Source: Rhodospirillales bacterium
GTDB taxonomy: Bacteria > Pseudomonadota > Alphaproteobacteria > Rhodospirillales > Defluviicoccaceae
Assembly: GCA_016712595.1 (NCBI GenBank)
Contig: JADJQT010000001.1
Span: 2,539,501-2,603,500 of the forward strand
Reading direction: 5' to 3'
DNA: 64,000 nt
Below are positions 47,624 to 56,694 of the stretch, in pieces. How positions within the stretch are numbered: position 1 is the stretch's first letter; every line of letters starts with the position of its first letter. The translations under genes were made by a program, and so were the position numbers. The notes below the pieces were generated by a model that was not told where the DNA came from, made no database searches, and saw only the letters and a list, made by a program, of their open reading frames with translations.

Positions 47624-47634
47624 CTGCAATGCAG
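47624..47634. promoter_or_regulatory. Candidate PhaR-type operator (CTGC-N3-GCAG)
   Basis: The palindrome CTGCAATGCAG lies 274 bp upstream of the PhaC-like start codon, within a longer TGCA-rich run (ATGCAATTACTGCAATGCAG). The form CTGC-N3-4-GCAG has been described for the alphaproteobacterial PHA-granule regulator PhaR. No phaR gene is in the window, so binding is inferred only from the match and the position. Confidence 0.45.
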
Positions 47635-47697
47635 CATGTTTCCCAACATTGGTCCGTGCGGCCATCCGCTGATTTTCGATTCCGGCATGGAGGCTTG

Positions 47698-47729
47698 ATT
47701 GGCGCACTGCTGGATTGGCGCACTGCTGG
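47698..47729. repeat. 16-bp perfect tandem repeat
   Basis: Two adjacent identical copies of ATTGGCGCACTGCTGG, at 47698-47713 and 47714-47729. They lie about 210 bp upstream of the esterase start codon in a non-coding region. Function unknown; slippage is the simplest cause. Confidence 0.9.
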
Positions 47730-47938
47730 CAACGCCCGGATCGCGCGCCGCATTTGCCCATCTCCGCAGCTGCGCTCTGTCCATGACCGTCGCTACCCGC
47801 CTTGAGCAGAAGGAGGCGGCGGCGTTTCCTGTTCACGGCGATCACGCAAGCTTCTTTGAAGCGTCACAGAGAGGAAATGTAGGCGTCGCATGCATCGCGT
47901 ACTCATCGTTCAGCAAGTCTTTGATGGGGAGCGAGGGT

Positions 47939-49063
47939 ATGTTCTGGTTCAACAAGACGACGTCGCGTGTCTGTAAGTCTCTGACGCTGAGCGCTGCGCT
48001 GGTGGCCGCGACGGCCTGCGTATCGACCGCGAGCGCGGCACCGGAACTCGAGTTCATTGGCGAGGTCGATTTTCCCACCGGCTACGCTTTTAAAGGCACG
48101 ACGGTCGGCGGCCTGTCCGGCATCGACTATGATCGCCGACATAAGGTGTTCTACGCGATCAGCGACGACCGCTCGCAGATCAACCCTGCCCGTTTCTACA
48201 AGCTAAAGATCGATCTATCCGACGGCATGCTCGATGACGGCGACGTGACCTTTTCTGATGTCACGCCGATGCTCGACGAAAGCGGACAGCCGTTCGCGAT
48301 CAATACGGTCGATCCGGAAAGCATTCGCTACGATCGTGCCCGCAACGCGCTGTTCTGGACCAGCGAGGGTGACGCCAATGCGCTTCTGCCGCCGTTCGTT
48401 CGCGAGATGAAGCTCGACGGCACCTTCGTGCGAGAGCTGAGAACGCCCCAGACATACACGCCCACCGCCGATCAAAGCAGCGGTATTCGCAACAACCTCG
48501 CGTTTGAAAGCCTTACTTTCTCGCCGCAGCTCGACCGCGTCATCACCGCGACCGAAAATGCGCTTTATCAGGACGGCCCGGCGGCGTCCTTCGCCGAAGG
48601 CACGCCGTCACGAATCCTCGAGTTCGCTGTGCGTTCGGGAGCGCCGCTGCACGAGTATGTCTACGTCACCGATCCGGTCGCCGACGCACCCGATCCCGCG
48701 ACCGCGTTCGCCACCAACGGCCTGGTCGATTTCGTAACTCTGGGCGAGCGGCGCCTTCTGACCATGGAGCGCTCGTTCACCACCGACAAGGGCAACGTCA
48801 TCAAGCTGTTCATCGTCAAGCTCTGGCCGGCCACCGACGTTCGTGGCTTCGACAGCATCGAAGGGCATGCCGTCCGGCCGGTCGGCAAGACCTTGGTGGC
48901 CAACCTTGCCGACTTCGGCATCGTTGCCGACAATGTCGAGGGAATCACCTTTGGACCGCTGCTCCCCGATGGCAAACGCTCGCTGATCCTCGTCTCCGAC
49001 AACAACTTCAGCACGACGCAAGTCACCCAGTTTCTCGCCTTCCGGGTCAAAACAGGTTTCTGA
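47939..49063 (+). CDS. Esterase-like/phytase-like secreted protein (PF13449 type)
   Basis: A 374-residue protein. I start it at ATG 47939 (MFWFNKTTSRVCKSLTLSAA); an ATG 15 bp upstream is also possible. A signal peptide runs to about TASAAPELEF. The mature part is beta-propeller-like, with FKGTTVGGLSGIDYDRRHKVFYAISDD, DPESIRYDRARNALFWTSEGD and the C-terminal NVEGITFGPLLPDGKRSLILVSDNNF characteristic of the esterase-like activity of phytase family. It is probably periplasmic. The real substrate is unknown. It is divergent from the PhaC-like gene. Confidence 0.88.
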   Translation: MFWFNKTTSRVCKSLTLSAALVAATACVSTASAAPELEFIGEVDFPTGYAFKGTTVGGLSGIDYDRRHKVFYAISDDRSQINPARFYKLKIDLSDGMLDDGDVTFSDVTPMLDESGQPFAINTVDPESIRYDRARNALFWTSEGDANALLPPFVREMKLDGTFVRELRTPQTYTPTADQSSGIRNNLAFESLTFSPQLDRVITATENALYQDGPAASFAEGTPSRILEFAVRSGAPLHEYVYVTDPVADAPDPATAFATNGLVDFVTLGERRLLTMERSFTTDKGNVIKLFIVKLWPATDVRGFDSIEGHAVRPVGKTLVANLADFGIVADNVEGITFGPLLPDGKRSLILVSDNNFSTTQVTQFLAFRVKTGF

Positions 49064-49211
49064 CCCCGCCCCTGCCAGGTGGGCCGCCGGGCCGGGAGAT
49101 CTTCGAGCCGGCCCGGTGCCCCGATCCCGCCACCACGATCCGTTCTCCCAAGCGAGGAGTTGCGCCAGCGACGCGAGGCCATTATCCAGGAGTGGACTGG
49201 AGATGTAGCCT

Positions 49212-49940
49212 ATGCGATCGCTCGTCACCCTCCTCGCCGCGATCATCCTCGCTCTCGGACTTGCGATCGGCGGCTGGTTCATTGGCCGGGGGTTTCTCGA
49301 TTCACGGCTGGCGGATCGTGTCGTCACCGTCAAGGGCGTGGCCGAACGTGATGTGACTGCCGATCTCGCGCTCTGGCCGCTGCGCTTCGTCGTCACGGCG
49401 AACCAGCTCGCCGACGCCCAGCAACGCATCGATGCCGACGCGCAGAAGGTTCTCGCCTTTCTGGCCGCGAACGGTATTCCCACCGCTGCCGCCGAGGTGC
49501 AGAATCTCCAGGTCAGCGATCTTCTCGCCCAACCCTACCGCTCGGGACCGGTCGACAGCCGCTTCATCGTCGCGCAGACGATCATGGTGCGCACCGGCGA
49601 CGTTGACCGCGTCGCCCAGGCCAGCCAGAAGATCGGCGATCTGGTCTCCGACGGCGTCGTGCTCAGCAGCGAGGGACAGCCGTCCAGCGGTCCTCTCTAT
49701 CTGTTCACCAAGCTGAACGACATCAAGCCGGCAATGATCGCCGAGGCGACGCGCAACGCCCGCCAGGGGGCGGACCAATTCGCCCAGGACTCCGGCGGGC
49801 GGGTCAGCGGCATTCGTCGGGCGAGCCAAGGTCTGTTTCAGATCCTGCCGCGCGATAATGTTCCGGGAGCAGGTGAAAGCGCGCAGATCGCCAAGACCGT
49901 TCGGGTGGTTTCAACCATCGATTTTGCCTTGATCGATTGA
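49212..49940 (+). CDS. SIMPL domain (DUF541) protein
   Basis: A 242-residue protein with an N-terminal membrane anchor or signal (residues about 5-27). A SIMPL domain follows, starting at RVVTVKGVAERDVTADLALW, with VRTGDVDRVAQASQKIGDLV and the C-terminal RRASQGLFQILP. The family is periplasmic and anchored and its role is poorly defined, with links to oxidative stress in some bacteria. It lies 148 bp after the phytase-like gene and converges on comM. Confidence 0.9.
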   Translation: MRSLVTLLAAIILALGLAIGGWFIGRGFLDSRLADRVVTVKGVAERDVTADLALWPLRFVVTANQLADAQQRIDADAQKVLAFLAANGIPTAAAEVQNLQVSDLLAQPYRSGPVDSRFIVAQTIMVRTGDVDRVAQASQKIGDLVSDGVVLSSEGQPSSGPLYLFTKLNDIKPAMIAEATRNARQGADQFAQDSGGRVSGIRRASQGLFQILPRDNVPGAGESAQIAKTVRVVSTIDFALID

Positions 49941-50034
49941 TTATCTCTGCCGACGGCGGGCAAGGCCGGTCGACGGCAACCGAGCATCACGGAACAGCCA
50001 GCAATCGGCGGCGCCTGTCCGTGGCGAGCGTCCG

Positions 50035-51570
50035 TTAAGCCCGCGCACCGGTACGCCGGAGAGGCATACGGCGAAAGGACAGCGCTTCGGCGACGTGCGC
50101 CCCACGCACGACATCGGCGCCTTCGAGATCAGCAAGCGTGCGGGCAACGCGCAGGACGCGGTGATACCCGCGCGCCGAGAGCCGCAGCCGCTCGACGGCC
50201 GCGCCCAGCAACCGGCTTCCAGCGGCATCCGGCGCCGCCACCCGGTCGAGCAGTGCGCCGTCGGCCTCGGCATTCGTCCGCGCCATTTGCCCGCCACTGG
50301 CGCCGGCGAAACGGCGGCGCTGGACCTCGCGGGCGGCAGCGATCCTGCGGGCGACCTCGGCGGAGTGTTCGGCTGGCGGCGGCAGGGCGAGGTCGGCGGG
50401 CGAGACAGCGGGCACATCGACGCTGAGGTCGATGCGGTCGAGCACTGGCCCGGATATGCGCGCCTGGTAGTCGGCGGCGCACGCCGGCGCGCGGCCGCAG
50501 GCGCGCCCGGCGTCGTCCAGCCAGCCGCAGCGGCACGGGTTCATCGCCGCGACCAGTTGCACCCGGGCGGGATAGGTGACGTGCCCATTGGCCCGCGCCA
50601 CCGTGGTACGGCCGCTTTCAAGCGGCTGGCGCAGTGCTTCCAGTGCCGGGCGCGGAAATTCCGGCAGTTCGTCGAGGAACAACACGCCCAGATGCGCGAG
50701 CGAGACCTCGCCCGGGCGGGCGCGCAGACCGCCGCCGACGAGCGCCGCGACCGAGGCGGAGTGATGCGGTTCGCGAAACGGCCGGGTGCGCACCAGACCA
50801 CCCTCCTCGAGCAGCCCGGCGACGGAATGGATCATGCTGACTTCGAGCGCTTCACCGGGATCGAGCGGCGGCAGCAGGCCGGGCAACCGCTGCGCCAGCA
50901 TCGACTTCCCCGAGCCGGGTGGCCCGATCATCAACAAGTTGTGGCCGCCGGCGGCGGCGATCTCCACCGCCCGCTTCGCCGTCTCCTGACCCTTGACGTC
51001 ACCGAGATCGGGATAGGGGCCGGCGGCGGCCGACAGCTTCGGCTCAGGCGGGCTCAACGCCTGCGTTCCCTTGAAGTGATTGACGACGGCGAGCAGCGAA
51101 TCGGGCGCCAGCACCTCGATCCCCGCGGCCCACGCCGCCTCGCCCCCTTGGCTCCGGGCGCAGATCAGCCCAAGGCCGCGCGCTGATGCGTGCACGGCGG
51201 CGGGCAGCACCCCCGCCACCGGCGCCAGCGCCCCGTCGAGCGCGAGTTCGCCGAGCGCCGCATACGCCCTGAGTTCGTCGCGCGGCAGCACATCCATCGC
51301 CGCCAGCAGGGCGAGCGCGATCGGCAGGTCGAAGTGGCTGCCTTCCTTCAGCACGTCGGCCGGTGCGAGATTGACGATAATCCGCTTCGACGGCAGCGCG
51401 AGCCCCATCGCCACCAGCGCCGCCCGCACCCGCTCGCGGCTCTCCGCCACCGCCTTGTCCGGCAGGCCGACGACGGAGAACGCTGGCAGACCTTGGGTGA
51501 TCTGCACCTGCACGTCGATATCGAGAACGTCGATGCCCTGAAAGGCGACCGTATTGATGCGCGCGACCAT
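50035..51570 (-). CDS. comM: YifB/ComM family Mg-chelatase-like AAA ATPase
   Basis: A 511-residue protein, full length. The N-terminal Lon-protease-S16-like domain begins VNTVAFQGIDVLDIDVQVQ-like and includes PAFSVVGLPDKAVAESRERV. The AAA domain has Walker A GPPGSGKSMLAQRLPGLLP and Walker B LFLDELPEF. The C-terminal Mg-chelatase subdomain (SARGYHRVLRVARTLADLEG) is intact. In naturally competent bacteria ComM is a helicase aiding branch migration of incoming DNA. No competence genes are in view, so that role here is inference. Confidence 0.95.
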   Translation of the reverse strand: MVARINTVAFQGIDVLDIDVQVQITQGLPAFSVVGLPDKAVAESRERVRAALVAMGLALPSKRIIVNLAPADVLKEGSHFDLPIALALLAAMDVLPRDELRAYAALGELALDGALAPVAGVLPAAVHASARGLGLICARSQGGEAAWAAGIEVLAPDSLLAVVNHFKGTQALSPPEPKLSAAAGPYPDLGDVKGQETAKRAVEIAAAGGHNLLMIGPPGSGKSMLAQRLPGLLPPLDPGEALEVSMIHSVAGLLEEGGLVRTRPFREPHHSASVAALVGGGLRARPGEVSLAHLGVLFLDELPEFPRPALEALRQPLESGRTTVARANGHVTYPARVQLVAAMNPCRCGWLDDAGRACGRAPACAADYQARISGPVLDRIDLSVDVPAVSPADLALPPPAEHSAEVARRIAAAREVQRRRFAGASGGQMARTNAEADGALLDRVAAPDAAGSRLLGAAVERLRLSARGYHRVLRVARTLADLEGADVVRGAHVAEALSFRRMPLRRTGARA

Positions 51571-51806
51571 ACGCCGGACCGATCCGTCTGCAAGACCACC
51601 GGCAAGCTTAGATGCTGCGCGTTAACGGAACCCTAGCGGCAGTCACCGCGCTTCTTTGAACATCGGGACCATCCAGTGTGACTCCGTTGCATCAACCGCG
51701 ACGCGTATCCCGAACCCCATACGATCGGCTTTGGCAGTAAGAGGATCTCCAGATAAAACCATTGAGAGGGGCTCGGAATACCCTTGCAAACGGATCAGGT
51801 GAGGAC

Positions 51807-52682
51807 ATGATGATGCGGACGCACGCGATCGCTTCTATTGCATTGATTGCACTGGTGTCCGGCGCCAGCGTGGCGTCGGCCCAGTCGGTCAGCGGCGTCG
51901 GGGTCGTCGAATCCGGAAGTGGCGCGGGTGAAACCGGTGTCGGCCGCTCGAACGCCATTATCGGCCTCGGTTTCGGGCTTTCGCCGGATTATGAAGGCTC
52001 GGACGTCTACAAGTACGGCGCCGTGCCGTTCGCCCGTTTCAGCTACCAGGAATATCAGCAGTACCTCCAGCTGGGACCAAATCCGGGAAGCCGCACCTAT
52101 CAGGCACGGATCAATGTCCTGCCCTATGAGGGAATCGAGATGGGGCCGATGATTGATTATCGCCCTGGCCGCAAGCATGTCGGCAATAAGGCCGTCCGCA
52201 GCCTGCCGAACGTGGATAACGGCTATGAGCTGGGCGGCTTCGCCAACTACTGGCTGCCGCTCCCCGGCGACGTGCTGCAGTCGATCGGCCTCGGCTTTTC
52301 CGGCGCTGCCGATGCCTCGGGGGCTTACGACGGCTGGTGGGTTCAGCCGGCGCTGTCCTACAAGGTCGCGCTGGGTGACGGCGTCAGCCTCAACAGTCGG
52401 GTGTTTTCCGACTACGCCAACGACGACTACATGAGCACGTATTTCGGGATCGATGCCAATCAGGCAGCGAAGAGCGGACTAAAGCAGAAAAACGCCGATG
52501 CCGACTTCAAGGATGTCGGGCTGACGCTGGGAGTCAACTGGCAGTTCGCCGATCACTGGTTTACCGGTGCGAGCGGAACCTACGAGCGCATGCTGGGTGA
52601 TGCCGCCTCCAGCCCTGTCACCCGCAACGAGGGGAACAAGAACCAGGGCTTCGGCGGCGTCTACGTCGGCTACAAGTTCTAG
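51807..52682 (+). CDS. MipA/OmpV family outer-membrane protein
   Basis: A 291-residue protein. I start it at ATG 51807, downstream of a GTGAGG site; the frame is open 45 bp upstream. A clear signal peptide (MMMRTHAIASIALIALVSGA, cleavage after ASA-QS) is followed by beta-barrel sequence: AIIGLGFGLSPDYEGSDVYK, PYEGIEMGPMIDYRPGRK, and the C-terminal FGGVYVGYKF ending in Phe as outer-membrane proteins do. MipA was described as a scaffold for murein enzymes and OmpV as a porin-like protein; the role here is open. A 27-bp tandem repeat follows its stop. Confidence 0.93.
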   Translation: MMMRTHAIASIALIALVSGASVASAQSVSGVGVVESGSGAGETGVGRSNAIIGLGFGLSPDYEGSDVYKYGAVPFARFSYQEYQQYLQLGPNPGSRTYQARINVLPYEGIEMGPMIDYRPGRKHVGNKAVRSLPNVDNGYELGGFANYWLPLPGDVLQSIGLGFSGAADASGAYDGWWVQPALSYKVALGDGVSLNSRVFSDYANDDYMSTYFGIDANQAAKSGLKQKNADADFKDVGLTLGVNWQFADHWFTGASGTYERMLGDAASSPVTRNEGNKNQGFGGVYVGYKF

Positions 52683-52754
52683 CGGCTGTCGTGCAAGCGC
52701 CGCGTGGCGCGGCTGTCGTGCAAGCGCCGCGTGGCGCGGCTGTCGTGAAGCGCC
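52682..52754. repeat. 27-bp tandem repeat (2.7 copies) with repeated hairpins
   Basis: Units begin at 52682, 52709 and 52736; the first two are identical and the third is truncated with one base missing. Each full unit contains a small stem (GCGCC-GCGT-GGCGC, first at 52697-52710). It lies immediately after the MipA-type gene stop and before the cupin gene, so it could form 3' RNA structure. The period is nine codons, but the frame through it is not conserved sequence. Confidence 0.9.
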
Positions 52755-52794
52755 ACTCACTTTGCGCGAGGCGCTCCGCTCGGCGGTGAGATCG

Positions 52795-53250
52795 ATGAAC
52801 GCTGCAGAGCTGATCGAAGCGCTGGCACTCTCGCCGCACCCGGAGGGTGGCTGGTATCGCGAAACCTTCCGCGACCGGCCAGCCGAAGGCGCCGCCCCCG
52901 AGAATCGCGGGGCGCTCACCCAGATCTACTTTTTGCTGTGCGCGGGTGAGCGCTCGCGCTGGCACCGAATCGATGCGATCGAGGTCTGGCACTTCTACGC
53001 CGGCGATCCGCTCGAGCTCAGCATCGCCGCTGCCGGCGAGGCGCCGCGAACGCTGATGCTCGGGACCGACTTCGCGCGCGGCGAGCAGGCGCATGGCATC
53101 GTTCCGGCCGGCGCGTGGCAAGCGGCGCGGCCCATGGGCCGGTTCGCCCTCGCCGGTTGCACCGTCGCACCGGCGTTCGCATTCGCCGGCTTCGAACTCG
53201 CCCCAGACGGCTGGGCACCGCCGCTTGACCCGGTGGCCGGCGAGCGCTGA
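52795..53250 (+). CDS. Cupin superfamily protein, DUF985 (Cupin_5)
   Basis: A 151-residue single-domain protein. I start it at ATG 52795 (MNAAELIEALALSPHPEGGW), the conserved start of the family; upstream the frame runs through a tandem repeat. Motifs are HPEGGWYRETFRD, LTQIYFLLCAGERSRWHRI, EVWHFYAGDPLEL and the C-terminal APAFAFAGFELAP. The family has a beta-barrel and a presumed metal or small-molecule site; its function is unknown. It converges on the RTX gene. Confidence 0.92.
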   Translation: MNAAELIEALALSPHPEGGWYRETFRDRPAEGAAPENRGALTQIYFLLCAGERSRWHRIDAIEVWHFYAGDPLELSIAAAGEAPRTLMLGTDFARGEQAHGIVPAGAWQAARPMGRFALAGCTVAPAFAFAGFELAPDGWAPPLDPVAGER

Positions 53251-53315
53251 CGGCTCTTGGTACCTCGGGCGCCTCCATGATCGGATGGCGCTGCGCCATT
53301 TGCGGATGAGATGAC

Positions 53316-56024
53316 TCAGGCGATGAGGATGACGCCGTCGTCAACGAGCTGCTGGACGGTGAGCATCGTGGTGAAATCGTGCAGAACCACCAGATCGACG
53401 AAACCTGCTTGAGGATTAACCGAGACGACCGTATCGCCATTTTCGACACGCAGTTGGACATCGGCAGCGTCGAAAACGGTCGAATGGAACGCCGAGAGGT
53501 CGAGAACGTCGGCCAGCGAAAAGTCGGTGATCGTATCGACGACCGCGAATCGCTGCCCGCCGGTTGATCCGGGATCGAAGCTGCCGATGGTCAGATCAGC
53601 CGGTGTCCAGGAAAACCGGTCGCTGCCGGCGCCACCGGTCATACTGTCGGCGCCAAGTCCGCCGACGATCGAATCATCGCCCGCGCCGCCCGAAAGCGTA
53701 TCCGCAAACAGCAAGGCCCGACCGCCGAAGCTGCCATGGATCATTGAGAAGCTGCTGTAATCGTCGTTTATCGTTTCGCCCAGCAATGTGTCGTTGCCGC
53801 TTCCGCCTTGGAGGTCGTCGCGGAAAGCGGACATCGTGTTGCCCCCGTCTCCGCGCAGATCGAACTCCGCGTAGTACCCGCCGAGGTAATCGCCGCACAG
53901 CAGGTCATCGCCATTACCGCCGATGAGCGTATCGCAGAAGGCGACAACGGCGTTTCCCGTGCCTCCCGGCGTTTCAGCGCTACCGTCCGAGCCAGCATCG
54001 ATGCGGATGGTCAGAGATAAACCATGCTCGATGCTCAGGTCGTCCCGGGCGATGTCGCCGATCAGTGTGTCATCGCCTGCACCGCCCGTCAGCCGGTCGT
54101 TGGATACGTCGACAAGGTTACCGTCTCCCCCTGCCCCCGCAGGCGCACTGCTGCCATCACCGCCCGTGCCGACGTCGATTTCGCACGTAACGTGGGCACT
54201 GCTGTTCTCGGCGCCAACGTCTCCAGCCAGCCAGTCGTTTCCGTCGCCGCCGTCGAGCATATCGCACAATGCGGCGACGTGATTGCCCTCGCCACCGGCG
54301 CCACCGGAGACGGCGGTGCCGTAATAATCGATGCCACCGTTGCCGCCTGCGCCGACGCGGACCGTCAGGGCAAGATTTCCCTCCGAGTCGACCTCGTGAA
54401 CGTCACCGACGATTACGTCGTCGCCGTTGCCGCCCCTCAGATTATCGTCAAAGGAATCGACCGAATTCCCGCTGCCACCGTCGCCGCCCGGCAGGACATA
54501 GGATACAACCGAACCGCGCCCATTCCCCGCGACCCCGACATCGACGCTCAGAACCAGTTCGCTTCGGGAGAGGTGCTGCGCGATGTCGCCGACAATCTGA
54601 TCGTTGCCGTCACCGCCCAGTACGAGATCGTTAAATGCGTGCACCGCACCATCGTCGCCGCCGGCTTTCCCAGGCGAGCGGGAGCCTCGTCCGCCAAACC
54701 CACCGACGCTGCCGCTGCCCGCGGCAACGAAAAGCGCCACATCGCCCTCACTTCCCAAGCGCAGGAGATCGCCGGCCAACCAATCGTCACCACCACCACC
54801 GCGCATGCTGTCGGCAAAGGCCGCCAGCATGTTCTCGTCGCCGCCCGCGCCATTGCCGAGCCCGGTGCCGGCGCGCCCAATGAAGGCGTTCATCGACAGC
54901 GGCGAAAGGTCGTGGTCACTGAGAACATCGCCGGCGATGGTATCGTTGCCGGCGTTTCCTGTCAGGCTATCGGCAAAAGCGGTGACCCGGTTGCCCGACC
55001 CGCCATCAGGCGGAGTGAAGAAAAATTGGTAGCTGCCGCGCGACGCTTCGCCCGCATCCGCCTGGAGAACGACCGAGTCCCCGAGCGCATCCAGACGGTA
55101 GGCATCGCCGACGAGGACATCATCGCCGCTGCCACCGATCGCCGTGTCTGCCGCCGCCGCAACCTCGTTGTCATCGCCGCCCGCCCATTTGCTGCGGCCG
55201 GCGCCGGCGAGCACGCGGATACCAAGATCGCCACGCCCTTGCGAGAAGGCATCGCCGACCTGCGTGTCGTTTCCAGCGGCTCCGACCAAAAGGTCGGCAA
55301 GCGCAATCGTCTGGTTCGAACTGCCAGGCTCACCCGGCGTTTCCAGCGATCCACCATATGAGTCCGGGCGAACGAACCCACGGTAGCCGCTGCCGGCGCT
55401 GACCTCGATAGTACTGTTACCGTTGATCTTCCACAGATCGCCGACGATCAGGTCGCTCCCGTCACCACCGCGAAGAGTATCGTTGAACGCATGCGCCGAA
55501 TTGTCATCGCCACCCGCTGCGGCATCGGGCGACGCGCGGTAGCTACCGGAAAGGCCGCCGCCCCCGGCGTCCGCCACCAGTTCCGCCTCGTCCTTGGAGA
55601 AGGATATGACGTCGCCGACCAGCGCATCGGCGCCAAGGCCGCCGAGAAGGCTATCGGCGAAGCCGGCGGCATGGTTGTTCGCGCCGCCGCTGCCCGCGTC
55701 CGGTCCCTCGTCACCGGTATCGTAATCGAAATGCGTCACCCCGCCGGCGCCGGCGGTTACTGCGAGGGCGATCGGCCCGGCCCCGTCGCCGTAGACATCG
55801 CCGGCGATCGTATCGTTGCCGGCAAGACCGGAAAGGGTATCGCCACTCCCCACCACCGTCTCGTTGCTGGCGCCGTCAACGCTGTCTTCGCCGCTGCCGG
55901 CGGCGATGGAGAGGTCGAACGCATCACCCGCGGTCACCACGGCATCGCCGGCAAGGCGATCCTCTGTCGGTGTTCCGGTTCCATCCACGATCGCGGCAGT
56001 CAGAAATTTTACGGAATCGTCCAT
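53316..56024 (-). CDS. Long-period RTX-type calcium-binding repeat protein
   Basis: A 902-residue acidic, glycine-rich protein. I start it at ATG 56024 (MDDSVKFLTAAIVDG) with a GAGGGG site. From about residue 63 to 800 there are some 14 units of about 40-62 residues. Each has a calcium-binding turn (for example SLRGGxGND-type, TLRGGDGSDLIVGD) and then a glycine-rich variable segment ending in AFAD or AFND. A single C-terminal RTX module (TLSGGAGDDSIVGGLGADSM) and a cap (TITDFSLADVLDLSAFHS) resemble type I secretion substrates. No signal peptide; four cysteines (587, 614, 697, 710). Its function is unknown; a surface or matrix protein is likely. Confidence 0.88.
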   Translation of the reverse strand: MDDSVKFLTAAIVDGTGTPTEDRLAGDAVVTAGDAFDLSIAAGSGEDSVDGASNETVVGSGDTLSGLAGNDTIAGDVYGDGAGPIALAVTAGAGGVTHFDYDTGDEGPDAGSGGANNHAAGFADSLLGGLGADALVGDVISFSKDEAELVADAGGGGLSGSYRASPDAAAGGDDNSAHAFNDTLRGGDGSDLIVGDLWKINGNSTIEVSAGSGYRGFVRPDSYGGSLETPGEPGSSNQTIALADLLVGAAGNDTQVGDAFSQGRGDLGIRVLAGAGRSKWAGGDDNEVAAAADTAIGGSGDDVLVGDAYRLDALGDSVVLQADAGEASRGSYQFFFTPPDGGSGNRVTAFADSLTGNAGNDTIAGDVLSDHDLSPLSMNAFIGRAGTGLGNGAGGDENMLAAFADSMRGGGGDDWLAGDLLRLGSEGDVALFVAAGSGSVGGFGGRGSRSPGKAGGDDGAVHAFNDLVLGGDGNDQIVGDIAQHLSRSELVLSVDVGVAGNGRGSVVSYVLPGGDGGSGNSVDSFDDNLRGGNGDDVIVGDVHEVDSEGNLALTVRVGAGGNGGIDYYGTAVSGGAGGEGNHVAALCDMLDGGDGNDWLAGDVGAENSSAHVTCEIDVGTGGDGSSAPAGAGGDGNLVDVSNDRLTGGAGDDTLIGDIARDDLSIEHGLSLTIRIDAGSDGSAETPGGTGNAVVAFCDTLIGGNGDDLLCGDYLGGYYAEFDLRGDGGNTMSAFRDDLQGGSGNDTLLGETINDDYSSFSMIHGSFGGRALLFADTLSGGAGDDSIVGGLGADSMTGGAGSDRFSWTPADLTIGSFDPGSTGGQRFAVVDTITDFSLADVLDLSAFHSTVFDAADVQLRVENGDTVVSVNPQAGFVDLVVLHDFTTMLTVQQLVDDGVILIA

Positions 56025-56694
56025 CCTCGCCCCCTCATCGAGCCCTCGGCTGCGCGTCGCACGCACGGCGATCGTCGTCCTCCCAGCGAGTGTGGGTACA
56101 ACGAAACAGCCCGCAGTGGACAACCGCACTCCCGAAGCGGATTGTCTTGCTGAAAAAGGATGCAACGTCAGTATGGGTCAGGGCAACCCGCGATTGGATG
56201 ACAGAACGTCATTACAACTAAATTTCGTCACTACTTCACTCGCAAAAGTAGAACTATGGCCAGCGCGGTCAGGCGACGAAGGGGTCACGAACCAGGATGG
56301 TGTCGTTGCGCTCAGGCCTGGTGGAAAGGAGGTGAACCGGAGCACCGATCATCTCCTCGATGCGGCGGATGTACTTGACCGCCGTCGCCGGCGGTTGCCG
56401 GTTGTTTGTTATCGAGGCCCCCGCCGCCGGCGTTGGCGGTGAGCCGCGCGCCCAAAGCCGCGCCGCGGCCGCTGCGATCGCCTCTTCCGCGCTTTCGGTC
56501 CCGACACTTCGGTCCCGTCAGTCCCGATGCAATTGCCCGCGGCGGCTACGCCTGCCGTATCAGCGGGCTTGCAAGCCTATGCAGGCTCGGCGAGATGGCT
56601 CGTCAAGGCAAGTAAAGAACTGATGACGGCGAAACCGCCTGCAATCAATTACAATAAACTCATAGCACGTAAAAGTAGTGCAGAAAATCCGTGC
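56025..56694. other. Non-coding stretch between the RTX gene and purA, with a purA duplication
   Basis: About 670 bp. The segment 56274-56392 is a near-copy of the purA 3' end. The remaining 300 bp up to the true purA stop includes a GC-rich part and an AT-rich part (56620-56690) with no recognisable gene. The RTX gene promoter probably lies in 56025-56270. Confidence 0.6.
56274..56392 (-). pseudogene. Duplicated 3' fragment of purA
   Basis: 119 bp here match 56700-56818, the last ~40 codons of purA, with only two mismatches (98 percent) at a constant offset of 426 bp. The copy lacks the purA stop codon and all upstream coding sequence, so it is a non-functional fragment. Sequence between the copies is unrelated to purA. 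Confidence 0.95.

Larger units (their letters stand above)
47351..47938. other. Divergent intergenic region with PHA-type regulatory motif and short tandem repeat
   Basis: About 590 bp between divergent genes, AT-rich at 47395-47470 and 47520-47600. It contains a CTGC-N3-GCAG palindrome (47624-47634) and a 16-bp tandem repeat (47698-47729). The frame of the plus-strand gene is open into this region but I see no conserved sequence there. Confidence 0.6.

Noticed and set aside
52682..52754. Possible CRISPR array
   Set aside because: Units are directly adjacent with no unique spacers, so it is a tandem repeat.
53285..53299. Short inverted repeat between the cupin and RTX genes as a terminator
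   Set aside because: Only 6 bp of stem with a 3-nt loop and no T tract.
54024..55361. 445-codon plus-strand open frame opposite the RTX gene
   Set aside because: Antisense to the RTX repeats; its apparent periodicity is inherited from the repeats.
56393..56694. tRNA or small mobile element in the spacer between the purA copies
   Set aside because: No cloverleaf, no TTCGA-type loop and no terminal inverted repeats seen.
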